The notes under the pieces are model-generated. The model was not told the origin of the DNA, did no database searches, and saw nothing but the letters and a program-made list of their open reading frames with translations. A stretch of 33,984 bases of DNA from positions 1-33,984 of the forward strand of contig JAEUOS010000023.1 of NCBI GenBank assembly GCA_016790695.1, given 5' to 3'. Origin of the DNA: Burkholderiales bacterium (GTDB taxonomy: Bacteria > Pseudomonadota > Gammaproteobacteria > Burkholderiales > JAEUOS01). Shown one piece after another: positions 1-9,813 of this stretch (the stretch's first letter is position 1; each line of letters begins with the position of its first letter). A program made the position numbers and the translations under genes.

Positions 1-972
1 GGCACGTTCGGCAAGCCCAGTTCCCTTTCCCCGCTCGCCCTCGGCGCCCGGGTCGGCGCCCACGAGATCGTCGTCGAATTGCTGCGGCGCGGGATTAGCC
101 CGAACAACCGGATCCGCACGGAATCGGATACGCCGTTCGCCATCGCTTCCCTCGCGCTCAGCGACGGTCGCACCAGGGAGCGACTTCACGTATTGAAGGC
201 GATGCTTGCGCACGGTGCCGACAGGTCCGTGCTCAGGGATCCGCGCGTGATGGAGAGAGCCGCCAGAACCGGTAGTCACGAACTCCTTGATTTCCTGATC
301 GCGGAGGGGGCCGTTGCGGGAGGAAGGGGCGGAAGAAGAGACCTGCTCAACAGTGCGCTCCACACCTGCGACGCAAGCTTCCTGACGAAGCTGATCCGTG
401 CCGGGGCGGTTGTCGACAGCGAGAACCCTCCTCTTGCGCGGTTTCGCCCGAGCCGCGCGTGGTGTGCGCATTCGACATCACGGGTGGATCTGCTGCGCCT
501 ACTCCTGGATGCCGGTGCTTCGCCGAACGTCGTGCTGCGATCCCCGGGCGGAGAGACGCCCGTCTTTTTCGCGGTTGACGACCTGTCCCTACTGAAACTG
601 CTGGTTGATGCCGGTGCGGACCTCTCGCATCGAAACCGGGACGGATACGTGCCGCTACATTTCGCAGCACGTGGTCGTCATGACGACGCTGTCTCGCTGC
701 TGCTCGCCCGGGGCGCGCGGCCGGATGCCGTCTCGAACGCATTCGACTCCCCGTTGCACTTGGCGGCAGCATCCGGCCAGCGGAGAGCGCCGGATTCCCC
801 ATCGGCGCAAGGCATCGAGGAACTTGCTCGAACCGTTCGCGCATTGCTGGCCGCCGGCGCGGATCCGGCCGCCAGCAATTCGAGCGGATTGCGTCCGGTC
901 GATCTGTTGCCGGAAGGAGCGGAGTTCGACGGAATAAGGGACCTGCTTCGCGCGCCCATCGGTCCCAGATGA
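1..972 (+). CDS. Ankyrin-repeat protein, 5' end outside the window
   Basis: The frame is open from the first base and ends at TGA 970-972, so the start lies upstream; at least 323 residues are present. Repeated ankyrin signatures are visible, for example SPLALGARVGAHEIVVELLRRG in the first 84 bases, DLLRLLLDAGASPN, GETPVFFAVDDLSLLKLLVDAGADL, GYVPLHFAARGRHDDAVSLLLARGA and SPLHLAAASG, about 33 residues apart. Ankyrin repeats bind partner proteins; no catalytic domain is visible, and the partner cannot be read from sequence. A signal peptide cannot be judged because the N-terminus is missing. Codon use differs from the neighbours: in bases 541-600, five of twenty codons end in A or T, against about one in twenty in leuS. 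This may reflect transfer or weak selection. Confidence 0.85.
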   Translation, partial: GTFGKPSSLSPLALGARVGAHEIVVELLRRGISPNNRIRTESDTPFAIASLALSDGRTRERLHVLKAMLAHGADRSVLRDPRVMERAARTGSHELLDFLIAEGAVAGGRGGRRDLLNSALHTCDASFLTKLIRAGAVVDSENPPLARFRPSRAWCAHSTSRVDLLRLLLDAGASPNVVLRSPGGETPVFFAVDDLSLLKLLVDAGADLSHRNRDGYVPLHFAARGRHDDAVSLLLARGARPDAVSNAFDSPLHLAAASGQRRAPDSPSAQGIEELARTVRALLAAGADPAASNSSGLRPVDLLPEGAEFDGIRDLLRAPIGPR

Positions 973-1068
973 GAGCCCGATTCGGCGGAACTTGCGCCCA
1001 CCTTCTTCCGCCGCGTCGGGACGGATGCTTGCATTTGCGCCCGCCACAAATGGGGCATGGCAGCCGCA

Positions 1069-2040
1069 CTACCGCGCGAGCCGCGTTCCCAATCCCACGC
1101 GCCGCGCCGTCGCGTACGCGATGCGCGCCGCGGCCAGGTCGGCCAGCGCATGGCCGGAGAAGTTGAACATCGCGCGCTGCGCCGCCGACGCGCGCCCGGC
1201 GAAACGCCCGGCGCACAGGTCCGCGAGGTCGGCCTCGTAGGGCCCGGCGAAGGTCATGCGGCCCGCGGCGGTGAGCGCGCGCGTCTGCTCGTGGTCGTCG
1301 GTCGCGAGGATCTCGAAGCTGCGCAGGCCGCTGCGCCGCCAGGAGCGCGCGAGGTCGACCGCGGCGACGAAGGCGCCGGGGGCGACCCAGTCGGGGTCGA
1401 GGAACTCCACCCGAGCCGCGCCCTCCGGCACCGTGGTGACGATCACGTCCAGGCCCGCGACCGCGTCGCGCGGCTCGCTCACCACGCGCGCCTCGAGGCC
1501 CATCGCGCGCGCGGCGGCGGCCAGGGCGTCGGCGCTGGCCGCGGTGCGGCTGCAGACCACGGCACGGCGCAGGCCGGGCAGCACGCGCGGCAGCGCTTCG
1601 AGATGGCTGTGGCCCTGCACGCCGGCGCCGACGAAGCCGATCGACGCGCTGTCGGGCCGCGCCAGCGCACGCGCCGCGATCGCGCTCATCGCCGCGGTGC
1701 GCTTGGCGGTGATCCAGTCGCCGGCGATCAGGGCCACGGCCATGCCGCTGGCGATGTCGGAAAGGATGATGGTGCTGCTGATCGAGGGGCCGGCGGTGGC
1801 GCCCGGCGGCACCAGGCCGAACCACTTCATCCCGGCGTAGCCATCCTCGCGCAGGATCGCCGGCTTGGCCTGGAACACGTGGCCCGGCGCGACGTTGACG
1901 ACCGATTTCGGCGCCGCGTCGGCCGCGCCGCGCGCCTTGGCCGCGAAGGCCGCGGCGACCGCCTCGCGCAACGCGTCGAGGTCCATGCCGAGGCCGGCGA
2001 CGTCGGCCTCGGAGAGGTAGAGGAGGGTCGGCTCGATCAT
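1069..2040 (-). CDS. Ornithine cyclodeaminase / mu-crystallin family NAD(P)-dependent enzyme
   Basis: A 323-residue protein, the usual family length (about 310-350). The start [14 protein letters not shown] fits the family N-terminus; longer in-frame starts would add an Arg/Ala/Pro-rich leader that overlaps the upstream gene. A Lys in GMKWF (residue 72) and an Arg in [10 protein letters not shown] (residue 114) fit the substrate-carboxylate residues of the family. A Rossmann motif [16 protein letters not shown] follows (residues 135-150). Family members act as ornithine cyclodeaminase, delta1-pyrroline-2-carboxylate or thiomorpholine-carboxylate (ketimine) reductase, or alanine dehydrogenase. 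Sequence alone does not choose among these, and no amino-acid catabolic operon is adjacent. It lies 46 nt after the fecR-like gene on the same strand and converges with the ankyrin gene. No strong ribosome binding site precedes it. Confidence 0.88.
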   Translation of the reverse strand: MIEPTLLYLSEADVAGLGMDLDALREAVAAAFAAKARGAADAAPKSVVNVAPGHVFQAKPAILREDGYAGMKWFGLVPPGATAGPSISSTIILSDIASGMAVALIAGDWITAKRTAAMSAIAARALARPDSASIGFVGAGVQGHSHLEALPRVLPGLRRAVVCSRTAASADALAAAARAMGLEARVVSEPRDAVAGLDVIVTTVPEGAARVEFLDPDWVAPGAFVAAVDLARSWRRSGLRSFEILATDDHEQTRALTAAGRMTFAGPYEADLADLCAGRFAGRASAAQRAMFNFSGHALADLAAARIAYATARRVGLGTRLAR

Positions 2041-2086
2041 GCGGACCCGGTCGGGCCGCGCCCGTCCCCCCGGATGCGGGAGGACG

Positions 2087-2983
2087 TCACAGCGCCGCCC
2101 GGCCGCGCCCGCCGGCGATCGCCTCGATGCGCGCGCCCAGCGCCTCGGCCTCGGCCTTGCTCGCCAGGCCGGTGAGGCGCACCTGGTAGACCCGCTTCTC
2201 CGCGCTGCCGGTGGGGAAGATGGTGGCGGCATAGCCCTCGGCGCGCAGCTTGTCGTAGACCGCGAGGGCCTGGCCCTGCTCGGCGGCCTCGGCCGCGATC
2301 AGCTTCCAGCGCCCGCCGCGCCGCGCCGCGCCCTGCCCTGCCGCGATCTCGGTCTCGGCAGCCCACTGGGCGAGCTGTTCGCTGGTGACCGTGGCCAGCT
2401 GCACCGGCCGCGACGCGTCGGGCCGCCCGTTCGCCTTGGGCGCGATGTAGAACTGCAGCGCCTGGTCCATGCTGACCGGCTCGCCGCCTTCGCGCTGGAC
2501 GGCGATGCGGCCCTCGATCAGGCAGACGATGTCGCGATCGGCGGCGCTCTTGCCCCACAGGTCGGTGCCGCGGATGCCGGCGGTGACCGTGGCGACGCGG
2601 ATGTCGACCGCGCGCCGGCTGGTGAGCCTGGCGCGGGCGTCGGTGGTGAAGCGGAACGCGCCGCGCGCGACGTCGAGGGCGGCGCTGAGCAGGGTCTGGC
2701 GGTCCTCCCGGGTCTGCGCGAGGCGCTCCAGCGACAGCTGCGCGTTCTCGCCCAGCTTGACCTGGCTGCCTTCGGCCAGGCGCAGCAGCAGCCGGGAATT
2801 GGCGCCGGTGGTGATGCGGTCGGCGGGGCGCAGCTCCATGCCCGGCGCGAGCGGCTCGCGGCTGCCGCCGCGCTCGACCCAGGCCGGCATCTGCACGCCC
2901 TCGACGACCGCGGTGGGGGCGGCGGCGACGGCCGAGGCGCCGGCCAGGAGGAACAGGGATACGGCGACGAGGCGGTGTTTCAT
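2087..2983 (-). CDS. Exported protein with FecR and SPOR domains
   Basis: A 298-residue protein. A Sec signal peptide covers residues 1-22 (MKHR, hydrophobic stretch, ASAVAA-AP). A FecR-type domain spans about residues 48-165 ([41 protein letters not shown], then [10 protein letters not shown]). A SPOR-like domain spans about 224-292 ([28 protein letters not shown], then [21 protein letters not shown]). SPOR domains bind denuded septal peptidoglycan. Stand-alone periplasmic FecR domains occur in many Proteobacteria without a TonB receptor, and their role is poorly defined. A septal or envelope role is therefore inferred only. There is no sigma factor or TonB receptor beside it. GGAG lies about 8 nt before the ATG. 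It is divergent from leuS across 177 nt. Confidence 0.85.
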   Translation of the reverse strand: MKHRLVAVSLFLLAGASAVAAAPTAVVEGVQMPAWVERGGSREPLAPGMELRPADRITTGANSRLLLRLAEGSQVKLGENAQLSLERLAQTREDRQTLLSAALDVARGAFRFTTDARARLTSRRAVDIRVATVTAGIRGTDLWGKSAADRDIVCLIEGRIAVQREGGEPVSMDQALQFYIAPKANGRPDASRPVQLATVTSEQLAQWAAETEIAAGQGAARRGGRWKLIAAEAAEQGQALAVYDKLRAEGYAATIFPTGSAEKRVYQVRLTGLASKAEAEALGARIEAIAGGRGRAAL

Positions 2984-3064
2984 GGCGACTCCGATGAAAA
3001 CGAGGGGAACATGTCTTCAGTACGCCTGCCGCGGGGTGCGCGGATGCAGCATTCTCGGGCCTTT

Positions 3065-3080
3065 CGTGACCGAAGTCACG
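3065..3080. promoter_or_regulatory. Candidate CRP-type operator, CGTGA-N6-TCACG
   Basis: A perfect inverted repeat CGTGAC-CGAA-GTCACG sits in the divergent fecR-like/leuS intergenic region. Its core GTGA-N6-TCAC is identical to that of the CRP consensus. Its centre is about 58 bp before the start point expected from the leuS -10 box at 3118-3123, close to a class I activator position. A CRP-family protein with a matching recognition helix is encoded at 33237-33899. Binding is inferred. Confidence 0.4.
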
Positions 3081-3117
3081 CCGCGCGCGCGAGCGCGGGA
3101 CTGCGGGTGGCAGCGGC

Positions 3118-3123
3118 TATAAT
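3118..3123 (+). promoter_or_regulatory. leuS -10 box TATAAT
   Basis: A perfect TATAAT lies 37 nt before the leuS ATG in otherwise GC-rich DNA. No recognisable TTGACA-like -35 sits 16-18 bp upstream, which would suit an activator-dependent promoter. Confidence 0.5.
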
Positions 3124-3160
3124 TTTGGATTGTCCGCAGCCGCTCCTCCGGCGCCACGCC

Positions 3161-5812
3161 ATGCAAGAAAAATACTCCCCGTCCGAGGTCGAACAGGCCG
3201 CGCAGGCGCACTGGGGCGCCACCGACGCCTACCGCGCGGTCGAGCGCGCCCGGGACGCCGCCGGCCGCGAAAAGCCCAAGTACTACGCCTGCTCGATGCT
3301 GCCGTATCCGTCGGGCAAGCTGCACATGGGCCACGTGCGCAACTACACGATCAACGACGTCATGGTGCGCCACCTGCGCATGAAGGGCTACAACGTCCTC
3401 ATGCCGATGGGCTGGGACGCGTTCGGCCTGCCGGCCGAGAACGCGGCGATGAAGAACGGCGTCGCGCCCGCCAAGTGGACCTACGAGAACATCGCCTACA
3501 TGAAGAAGCAGATGCAGGCGATGGGTCTGGCGATCGACTGGAGCCGCGAGATGGCGGCCTGCGATCCGAAGTACTACAAGTGGAACCAGTGGCTGTTCCT
3601 CAAGATGCTGGAGAAGGGCATCGCCTACCGCAAGACCCAGGTCGTCAACTGGGACCCGGTCGACCAGACCGTGCTCGCGAACGAGCAGGTCATCGACGGC
3701 CGCGGCTGGCGCACCGGCGCGCTGGTCGAGAAGCGCGAGATCCCCGGGTACTACCTCAAGATCACCGACTACGCCGCGGAACTGCTCGACCACACGCTGA
3801 CCAAGCTGCCGGGCTGGCCCGAGCGCGTGCGCCTGATGCAGGAGAACTGGCTCGGCCGCAGCGAGGGCGTGCGCTTCGCCTTCCCGCACGACATCCGCGG
3901 CGACGACGGCGCGCCGATCGGCGGCGGCCGCATGTACGTCTTCACCACCCGCGCCGACACCATCATGGGCGTGACCTTCTGCGCGGTGGCCCCCGCGCAT
4001 CCGCTGGCCGCGCACGCGGCGCGCTCCAACCCCGCGCTCGCCGCCTTCATCGACGAATGCCGGAAAGGCGGCACCACCGAGGCCGAACTCGCGCTCCGGG
4101 AGAAGGAGGGCCTGCCGACCGGGCTGTCCGTCACGCATCCGCTGACCGGCGCGGCGGTCCCGCTCTGGGTCGGCAACTACGTGCTGATGAGCTACGGCGA
4201 CGGCGCGGTCATGGGCGTGCCGGCGCACGACGAGCGCGACTTCGCGTTCGCGCGCAAGTACGGCCTGCCGATCCGCCAGGTGGTCGGCAAGCCCGGGCTC
4301 GCGTTCTCCGACCAGGCGTGGCAGCCCTGGTACGCGGACAAGGACGGCGGCGCCTGCATCCACTCCGGCGCCTACGACGGCCTGGCCTACCAGGCCGCGG
4401 TCGACGCGGTCGCGGCCGACCTCGCGGCCAGGGGCCTGGGCGAGAAGCGCGTCACCTGGCGCCTGCGCGACTGGGGCATCTCGCGCCAGCGCTACTGGGG
4501 CACCCCGATCCCGATCATCCATTGCGAGGAGCACGGGGCGGTGCCGGTGCCGGAGAAGGACCTGCCGGTGGTGCTGCCCGAGGACTGCGTGCCCGACGGC
4601 TCCGGCAACCCGCTCAACCGCCACGCGGGCTTCCACGCCGGCGTGACCTGCCCGGTGTGCGGCCGCGCGGCGCGGCGCGAGACCGACACGATGGACACCT
4701 TCGTCGACTCGTCCTGGTACTTCATGCGCTACTGCAGCCCGGGCGAGGACGGCGCGATGGTCGACGCGCGCAACGACTACTGGATGCCGATGGACCAGTA
4801 CATCGGCGGCATCGAGCACGCGGTCCTGCACCTCCTGTATGCGCGCTTCTGGACCAAGGTGATGCGCGACCTCGGCCTCGTCGGCTTCGACGAGCCGTTC
4901 ACCCGCCTGCTGTGCCAGGGGATGGTGCTCAACCACATCTATTCGCGCAAGGGCGACAAGGGCGGCATCGAGTACTTCTGGCCCGACGACGTCGACAACG
5001 TCTTCGGCGCCGACGGCCGCATCACCGGCGCGCGCCTCAGGGCCGACGGCAGCGCGGTCGACTACAACGGCATCGGCACGATGTCGAAGTCGAAGAACAA
5101 CGGCGTCGACCCGCAGGACCTGATCGAGAAGTACGGCGCCGACACCGCGCGCCTCTACACCATGTTCACCTCGCCGCCCGAGGACACGCTGCTGTGGAGC
5201 GACGCCGGCGTCGACGGCGCCGCGCGCTTCCTCAAGCGCCTCTGGGCCTACTGCCACGCCTGGTCGGGGCCGATCCGCGGCGCCGGCGCGGTCGACGCGG
5301 CGCAGCTCGGCACGGCGCTCGGGAAGCTGCGGCGCGAGGTGCACGTCGCGCTGAAGCAGATCGATTTCGACATCGCGCGCATCCAGTACAACACCGTGGT
5401 CTCGGGCGCGATGAAGCTCCTCAATGCGCTCGAGGACGCGCCGCGCGGCGACCCCGGCGCGGCGGCGGTGGTGCGCGAGGGCGTCTCGATCCTGCTGCGC
5501 GCGCTGCATCCGGTGGTGCCGCACATCACGCACGCGCTGTGGGTCGAGCTGGGGTTCGCCGACGCGGCCGGCGACATCCTCGACGCGCCGTGGCCCGCGG
5601 TCGACGACGCCGCGCTCAAGTCCGACGTCGTCGAGCTCGTGCTCCAGGTCAACGGCAAGCATCGCGGCAGCGTGCAGGTGCGCGCCTCCGCCACGCGCGA
5701 GGAGATCGAGGCCGCGGCGACCGCCAGCGACGCGGCGCGCCGGCACATGGACGGCAAGGCGCCGCGCAAGGTGGTGGTGGTGCCGGGCCGCCTGGTCAAC
5801 ATCGTGGTCTGA
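3161..5812 (+). CDS. leuS: Leucyl-tRNA synthetase
   Basis: An 883-residue class Ia aminoacyl-tRNA synthetase that charges tRNA-Leu in the cytoplasm. The start [18 protein letters not shown] is the usual family N-terminus. The signature HMGH is at residues 55-58. The CP1 editing insertion shows [12 protein letters not shown] and [15 protein letters not shown]. The second half of the catalytic core contains [11 protein letters not shown] and a zinc-ribbon-like CPVCG segment. The KMSKS loop reads TMSKSK, with the MSKSK part at residues 641-645 and Thr instead of the first Lys. The C-terminal [11 protein letters not shown] and the anticodon-binding region are complete. It is the first gene of leuS-lptE-holA; lptE begins one base after its stop. 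Confidence 0.98.
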   Translation: MQEKYSPSEVEQAAQAHWGATDAYRAVERARDAAGREKPKYYACSMLPYPSGKLHMGHVRNYTINDVMVRHLRMKGYNVLMPMGWDAFGLPAENAAMKNGVAPAKWTYENIAYMKKQMQAMGLAIDWSREMAACDPKYYKWNQWLFLKMLEKGIAYRKTQVVNWDPVDQTVLANEQVIDGRGWRTGALVEKREIPGYYLKITDYAAELLDHTLTKLPGWPERVRLMQENWLGRSEGVRFAFPHDIRGDDGAPIGGGRMYVFTTRADTIMGVTFCAVAPAHPLAAHAARSNPALAAFIDECRKGGTTEAELALREKEGLPTGLSVTHPLTGAAVPLWVGNYVLMSYGDGAVMGVPAHDERDFAFARKYGLPIRQVVGKPGLAFSDQAWQPWYADKDGGACIHSGAYDGLAYQAAVDAVAADLAARGLGEKRVTWRLRDWGISRQRYWGTPIPIIHCEEHGAVPVPEKDLPVVLPEDCVPDGSGNPLNRHAGFHAGVTCPVCGRAARRETDTMDTFVDSSWYFMRYCSPGEDGAMVDARNDYWMPMDQYIGGIEHAVLHLLYARFWTKVMRDLGLVGFDEPFTRLLCQGMVLNHIYSRKGDKGGIEYFWPDDVDNVFGADGRITGARLRADGSAVDYNGIGTMSKSKNNGVDPQDLIEKYGADTARLYTMFTSPPEDTLLWSDAGVDGAARFLKRLWAYCHAWSGPIRGAGAVDAAQLGTALGKLRREVHVALKQIDFDIARIQYNTVVSGAMKLLNALEDAPRGDPGAAAVVREGVSILLRALHPVVPHITHALWVELGFADAAGDILDAPWPAVDDAALKSDVVELVLQVNGKHRGSVQVRASATREEIEAAATASDAARRHMDGKAPRKVVVVPGRLVNIVV

Positions 5813-5813
5813 C

Positions 5814-6335
5814 ATGGGCCTGCCGATCGCAGCCGGGCGCCGCGCGGTCCTCTGCGCCGCCGTTGTCGCCGCCTTCGCCGCCGGCTGCGGCTTCCAGCTG
5901 CGCGGCAGCGCGACCCTGCCGTACGAGACGCTGTACGTCGACATCCCGGATTCGAGCCCGCTCGGCGCCGAGTTGCGCCGCACGCTGCGCGCGGGCACCG
6001 GCACCCGCATCGTCGAGCGCCGCGAGGAGGCCGAAGCCATCCTCTCCCCGCTGCGCGAGCTGCGCAGCAAGACCATCCTGTCGCTGTCGAGCGCCGGCCG
6101 GGTGCGCGAGTTCCGGCTCCGCTACAACTTCGACTTCCGCGTCGCCGACCGCCAGGGCCGCGACGTCATCGCGCCGGTGGCGCTGCTGATCGAGCGCGAC
6201 TTCCCGTTCAACGACAATCAGGTGCTCGCCAAGGAAAGCGAGGAGGCGCTGCTGTACCGCGACATGCAGTCCGACATGGTGCAGCAGGTGCTGCGCCGGC
6301 TCGCTTCGGCCGAGCGCCTGCCGCCGCCGCGCTGA
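5814..6335 (+). CDS. lptE: LPS-assembly lipoprotein LptE
   Basis: A 173-residue outer-membrane lipoprotein that plugs and assembles LptD for lipopolysaccharide export. The N-terminal hydrophobic segment ends in the lipobox-like AFAAGC, with the mature Cys followed by the family hallmark GFQLRG. Typical LptE features follow: LPYETLYVD, ELRRTL, LSLSSAGRVREFRLRYNFDFRV, and the C-terminal DMVQQVLRRLA. The length is normal. Its ATG lies one base after the leuS stop with no clear ribosome binding site, which suggests translational coupling. The leuS-lptE-holA order is conserved in Gram-negative bacteria and supports the call. Confidence 0.95.
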   Translation: MGLPIAAGRRAVLCAAVVAAFAAGCGFQLRGSATLPYETLYVDIPDSSPLGAELRRTLRAGTGTRIVERREEAEAILSPLRELRSKTILSLSSAGRVREFRLRYNFDFRVADRQGRDVIAPVALLIERDFPFNDNQVLAKESEEALLYRDMQSDMVQQVLRRLASAERLPPPR

Positions 6336-6351
6336 GCGTGGCCGCGCGCCG

Positions 6352-7329
6352 ATGAACTGCACCCCGGAGCAGCTGCCCGGCCTGCTCGCGCGCGGCCTGG
6401 CGCCGCTCTACGCGGTCACCGGCGACGAGCCGCTGCGCGCGCTCGAGTCCGCGGACGCGATCCGCGCCGCCGCGCGCGCGCAGGGCTTCACCGACCGCAA
6501 GATCCATTCGGTCGGCCAGCATTTCGACTGGGCCGCGCCGCGCGCGGAACTCTCCGGCATGTCGCTGTTCGGCGACCGCGTCCTCGTCGACCTGCGCATC
6601 CCGTCGGGCAAGCCGGGCAGGGACGGCGGCGCCGCGCTCGAGGAACTGGCCCGCCTCGCGCACGCCGACGCGGTGCTGCTCGTGACCTTTCCGGGCGACT
6701 GGGCGACGCTGAAGACCGCCTGGTGCCGCGCGCTGGCCGACGCCGGCGTGCTCGTCGAGTCGCGCGCGATCGAGGCGGCGATGCTGCCGCGCTGGATCGG
6801 CGAGCGCCTCAAGCGGCAGCAGCAGAGCGCCGCCGCCGACACGCTCGAGTTCATCGCGCGCAAGGTCGAGGGCAACCTCCTCGCGGCGCACCAGGAACTG
6901 CAGAAGCTCGCCCTGCTCGCCCCGCCGGGCGAACTGGCGCCGGAGGTGGTGCGCGACGCGGTGCTCAACGTCGCCCGCTACGACGTCTTCAAGCTCTCCG
7001 AAGCCTGGCTCAGCGGCGACCTGCCGCGCTTCCGGCGCATGCTCGAGGGCCTGAAGGGCGAGGGCGAGGCCCCGCCCCTGGTGCTGTGGGCGCTCGCGGA
7101 CGACGTGCGCACGCTGGCGCGCCTGCGGCGCGGCGAGAAGGTGTTCGGCAAGGGTCCGCGCATCGGCGCCTACGAGCGGCGCGCGCGCGCGATCCATCCG
7201 CGCCGCATCGGCGAGGCGCTCAAGCACGCCGCCGCCATCGACCGCCTGATCAAGGGCCTGCGGCCGCGCGAGATCTCCGGCGACGTCTGGGAGGAGTTCT
7301 ACCGGCTCGGCGAACGCCTCGCGACCTAG
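6352..7329 (+). CDS. holA: DNA polymerase III delta subunit
   Basis: A 325-residue clamp-loader subunit. Delta opens the beta sliding clamp within the gamma complex. The family pattern is clear: PLYAVTGDEPLRALESADAIR at the N-terminus, SLFGDRVLVDLRIPSGKPG, the LEFIARKVEGNLLAAHQELQKLALL helix bundle, and VARYDVFKLSEAWLSGD with LVLWALADDVRTLARLR in the C-terminal collar domain. It starts 16 nt after lptE without a strong Shine-Dalgarno sequence, consistent with coupled translation. It is the last gene of the leuS operon in this window. Confidence 0.96.
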   Translation: MNCTPEQLPGLLARGLAPLYAVTGDEPLRALESADAIRAAARAQGFTDRKIHSVGQHFDWAAPRAELSGMSLFGDRVLVDLRIPSGKPGRDGGAALEELARLAHADAVLLVTFPGDWATLKTAWCRALADAGVLVESRAIEAAMLPRWIGERLKRQQQSAAADTLEFIARKVEGNLLAAHQELQKLALLAPPGELAPEVVRDAVLNVARYDVFKLSEAWLSGDLPRFRRMLEGLKGEGEAPPLVLWALADDVRTLARLRRGEKVFGKGPRIGAYERRARAIHPRRIGEALKHAAAIDRLIKGLRPREISGDVWEEFYRLGERLAT

Positions 7330-7489
7330 GGCCCGGCGCCGCGGGGCGCGCGCTCCTCCGGCGCCGGCCGGCCGCGGCGCGCCGGCCGCGCGTTGCGACA
7401 TGTAATCGCCGCGCCCGCCAGCAACATCCGCTTACGCCGTTTACATCCGCGCGGTCGGCTCCGCGCGCGCCGCCGCCGTTGCTCTTCGG

Positions 7490-7506
7490 CATGGGGACGT
7501 CCCATG
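7490..7506 (+). promoter_or_regulatory. Leader hairpin just upstream of the His-rich exported protein
   Basis: CATGGG-GACGT-CCCATG forms a perfect 6-bp stem with a 5-nt loop, ending 6 nt before the GAGGAG ribosome binding site (7513-7518). About 50 bp further upstream are direct repeats CTTAC (7431) and TTTAC (7440), spaced 9 bp. Their function is unknown. Confidence 0.3.
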
Positions 7507-7527
7507 ACCATCGAGGAGTGACACGCC

Positions 7528-8391
7528 ATGATCCATCTGCCACTGCGCGCCGCCGCCGGCGCGATCTGCCTGGGCATCGCCGCCGGCGCCCTGGCGCAGA
7601 CGGCCGCCGACAGCGCACACCGCAATGCCGAGCTCGAACGCCGCATCCAGCGCGGCCTGGCCGCGGGCGACCTGAGCGCGGTCGAGGCGGCGCGCCTGGA
7701 ACACCGGCAGGCGCGCATCGCCGGCGCGCAGTCGCGCGCCCTCGCCGACGGCCGCTATGCGCCGGACGAAGCGCGCCGCGTCGCCGCCATGCAGGAACGC
7801 CAGGCCCGCGCCATCCACGCCGAGCGCGCCGACGGCGAGCGCGGCGATCCCCGCACGCCGACCGCGCGCCGCATGCAGGAGAACGCGGCGCGCGACGCGC
7901 ACCAGCAGGAGCGGATCGCGCGCGGCCTCGCCGACGGCTCGCTCACCGCGCGCGAGGCGGCGCGCCTCGAGCACCGCGAGGCGCACGGCAACCGCGCGCA
8001 GGCGCGCGCCGCCGCCGACGGTCATGTCGGCCGCCACGAGGAAGCCCGCCTGCGCCATGCCGAGGCCCGCGACGGCCGCGCGATCCGCCACGAGCGCCAC
8101 GACGCCCAGCACGGCCGGTGGAACGCGCCGCACCGCCACGCCGCGCCCGGCGCGGACCACGGGCACGGTCCGCGCGCCGACGGCCACGGCCGCATCGACC
8201 ACGGCCGCGGCGACGGCTACGGCCACCGCTACGGCTATGGCCACCGCTACGGCCACGGCGACCGCTTCGGCCACGGCAATCGCTTCGGCCGCGACGTCCG
8301 TGCCGACCGTGACGGTCGCTTCGGGCGCCACGGCCAGGCCGGCCACGGCCCGTACCTGCACGCCGGCGGCTGGCACGCCCGCGGCCGCTGA
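7528..8391 (+). CDS. Exported repeat protein with His/Gly-rich tail, function unknown
   Basis: A 287-residue protein. A Sec signal peptide covers residues 1-23 (cleavage ALA-Q). Two copies of a roughly 64-residue helical module follow (about 38-102 and 128-190). Each opens with a pattern RI-x2-GLA-x-G-x-L-[ST]-x2-EAARLEHR and continues with a second ADG-x4-[DE]EAR segment and a basic helix. The tail (about 195-287) is rich in His, Gly, Arg and Asp. It contains four consecutive hexapeptides GHRYGY, GHRYGH, GDRFGH and GNRFGR, encoded by four 18-bp tandem units. Metal or polyanion binding in the periplasm is plausible from composition but not shown. GAGGAG at 7513-7518 sets the start. It lies between holA and proA, which are often neighbours. 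I do not recognise a named family. Confidence 0.8.
   Translation: MIHLPLRAAAGAICLGIAAGALAQTAADSAHRNAELERRIQRGLAAGDLSAVEAARLEHRQARIAGAQSRALADGRYAPDEARRVAAMQERQARAIHAERADGERGDPRTPTARRMQENAARDAHQQERIARGLADGSLTAREAARLEHREAHGNRAQARAAADGHVGRHEEARLRHAEARDGRAIRHERHDAQHGRWNAPHRHAAPGADHGHGPRADGHGRIDHGRGDGYGHRYGYGHRYGHGDRFGHGNRFGRDVRADRDGRFGRHGQAGHGPYLHAGGWHARGR
8221..8292 (+). repeat. Four 18-bp in-frame tandem repeats
   Basis: Units start at 8221, 8239, 8257 and 8275. They share the frame GGC-xAC/AT-CGC-TxC-GGC-xxx and encode G[HDN]R[YF]G[YHR]. The first two differ only near the end, and the others carry a few substitutions. The unit before (8203-8220) is a weaker relative. Confidence 0.85.
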
Positions 8392-8408
8392 CCGCTGCCG
8401 TCGCGGCG

Positions 8409-8454
8409 ACCGTCCCGCGGCCCGCACGGGCGGCGGGACGGTGCCTGCTTTTCC
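8409..8454 (+). terminator. Intrinsic terminator after the His-rich protein gene
   Basis: ACCGTCCCGC (8409-8418) pairs perfectly with GCGGGACGGT (8433-8442). An inner GCCC/GGGC helix extends the stem, and a short T-run (8449-8452) follows 6 nt later. It begins 17 nt after the stop codon and ends only 15 nt before the proA start. Confidence 0.6.
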
Positions 8455-8456
8455 CC

Positions 8457-8462
8457 TAGAAT
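8457..8462 (+). promoter_or_regulatory. Candidate proA -10 box TAGAAT
   Basis: TAGAAT ends 7 nt before the proA ATG (8470), so transcription would begin at or next to the start codon. There is no Shine-Dalgarno sequence between them and no convincing -35 box. A leaderless transcript is inferred. Confidence 0.4.
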
Positions 8463-8469
8463 TGCGCCC

Positions 8470-9750
<1,281 letters not shown>

Positions 9751-9813
9751 CGGCTGGGACACCGGCCGGCGCCGGAGCCGGCGTCGCCATCCGCGCGCGG
9801 CGCCTGCCGCCGG

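Noticed and set aside
983..1013. Hairpin CGGCGGAA / TTCCGCCG downstream of the ankyrin gene as a terminator
   Set aside because: It has a 15-nt loop and no T-run on either strand; such stems are common at this GC content.
2041..2232. N-terminal extension of the ornithine cyclodeaminase-like protein
   Set aside because: The extension has no family similarity, overlaps the SPOR-domain gene, and the ATG at 2040 gives the standard N-terminus.
3017..6076. Long minus-strand and alternative plus-strand open frames across leuS
   Set aside because: They are low-complexity Arg/Ala/Val products opposite an unmistakable leucyl-tRNA synthetase.
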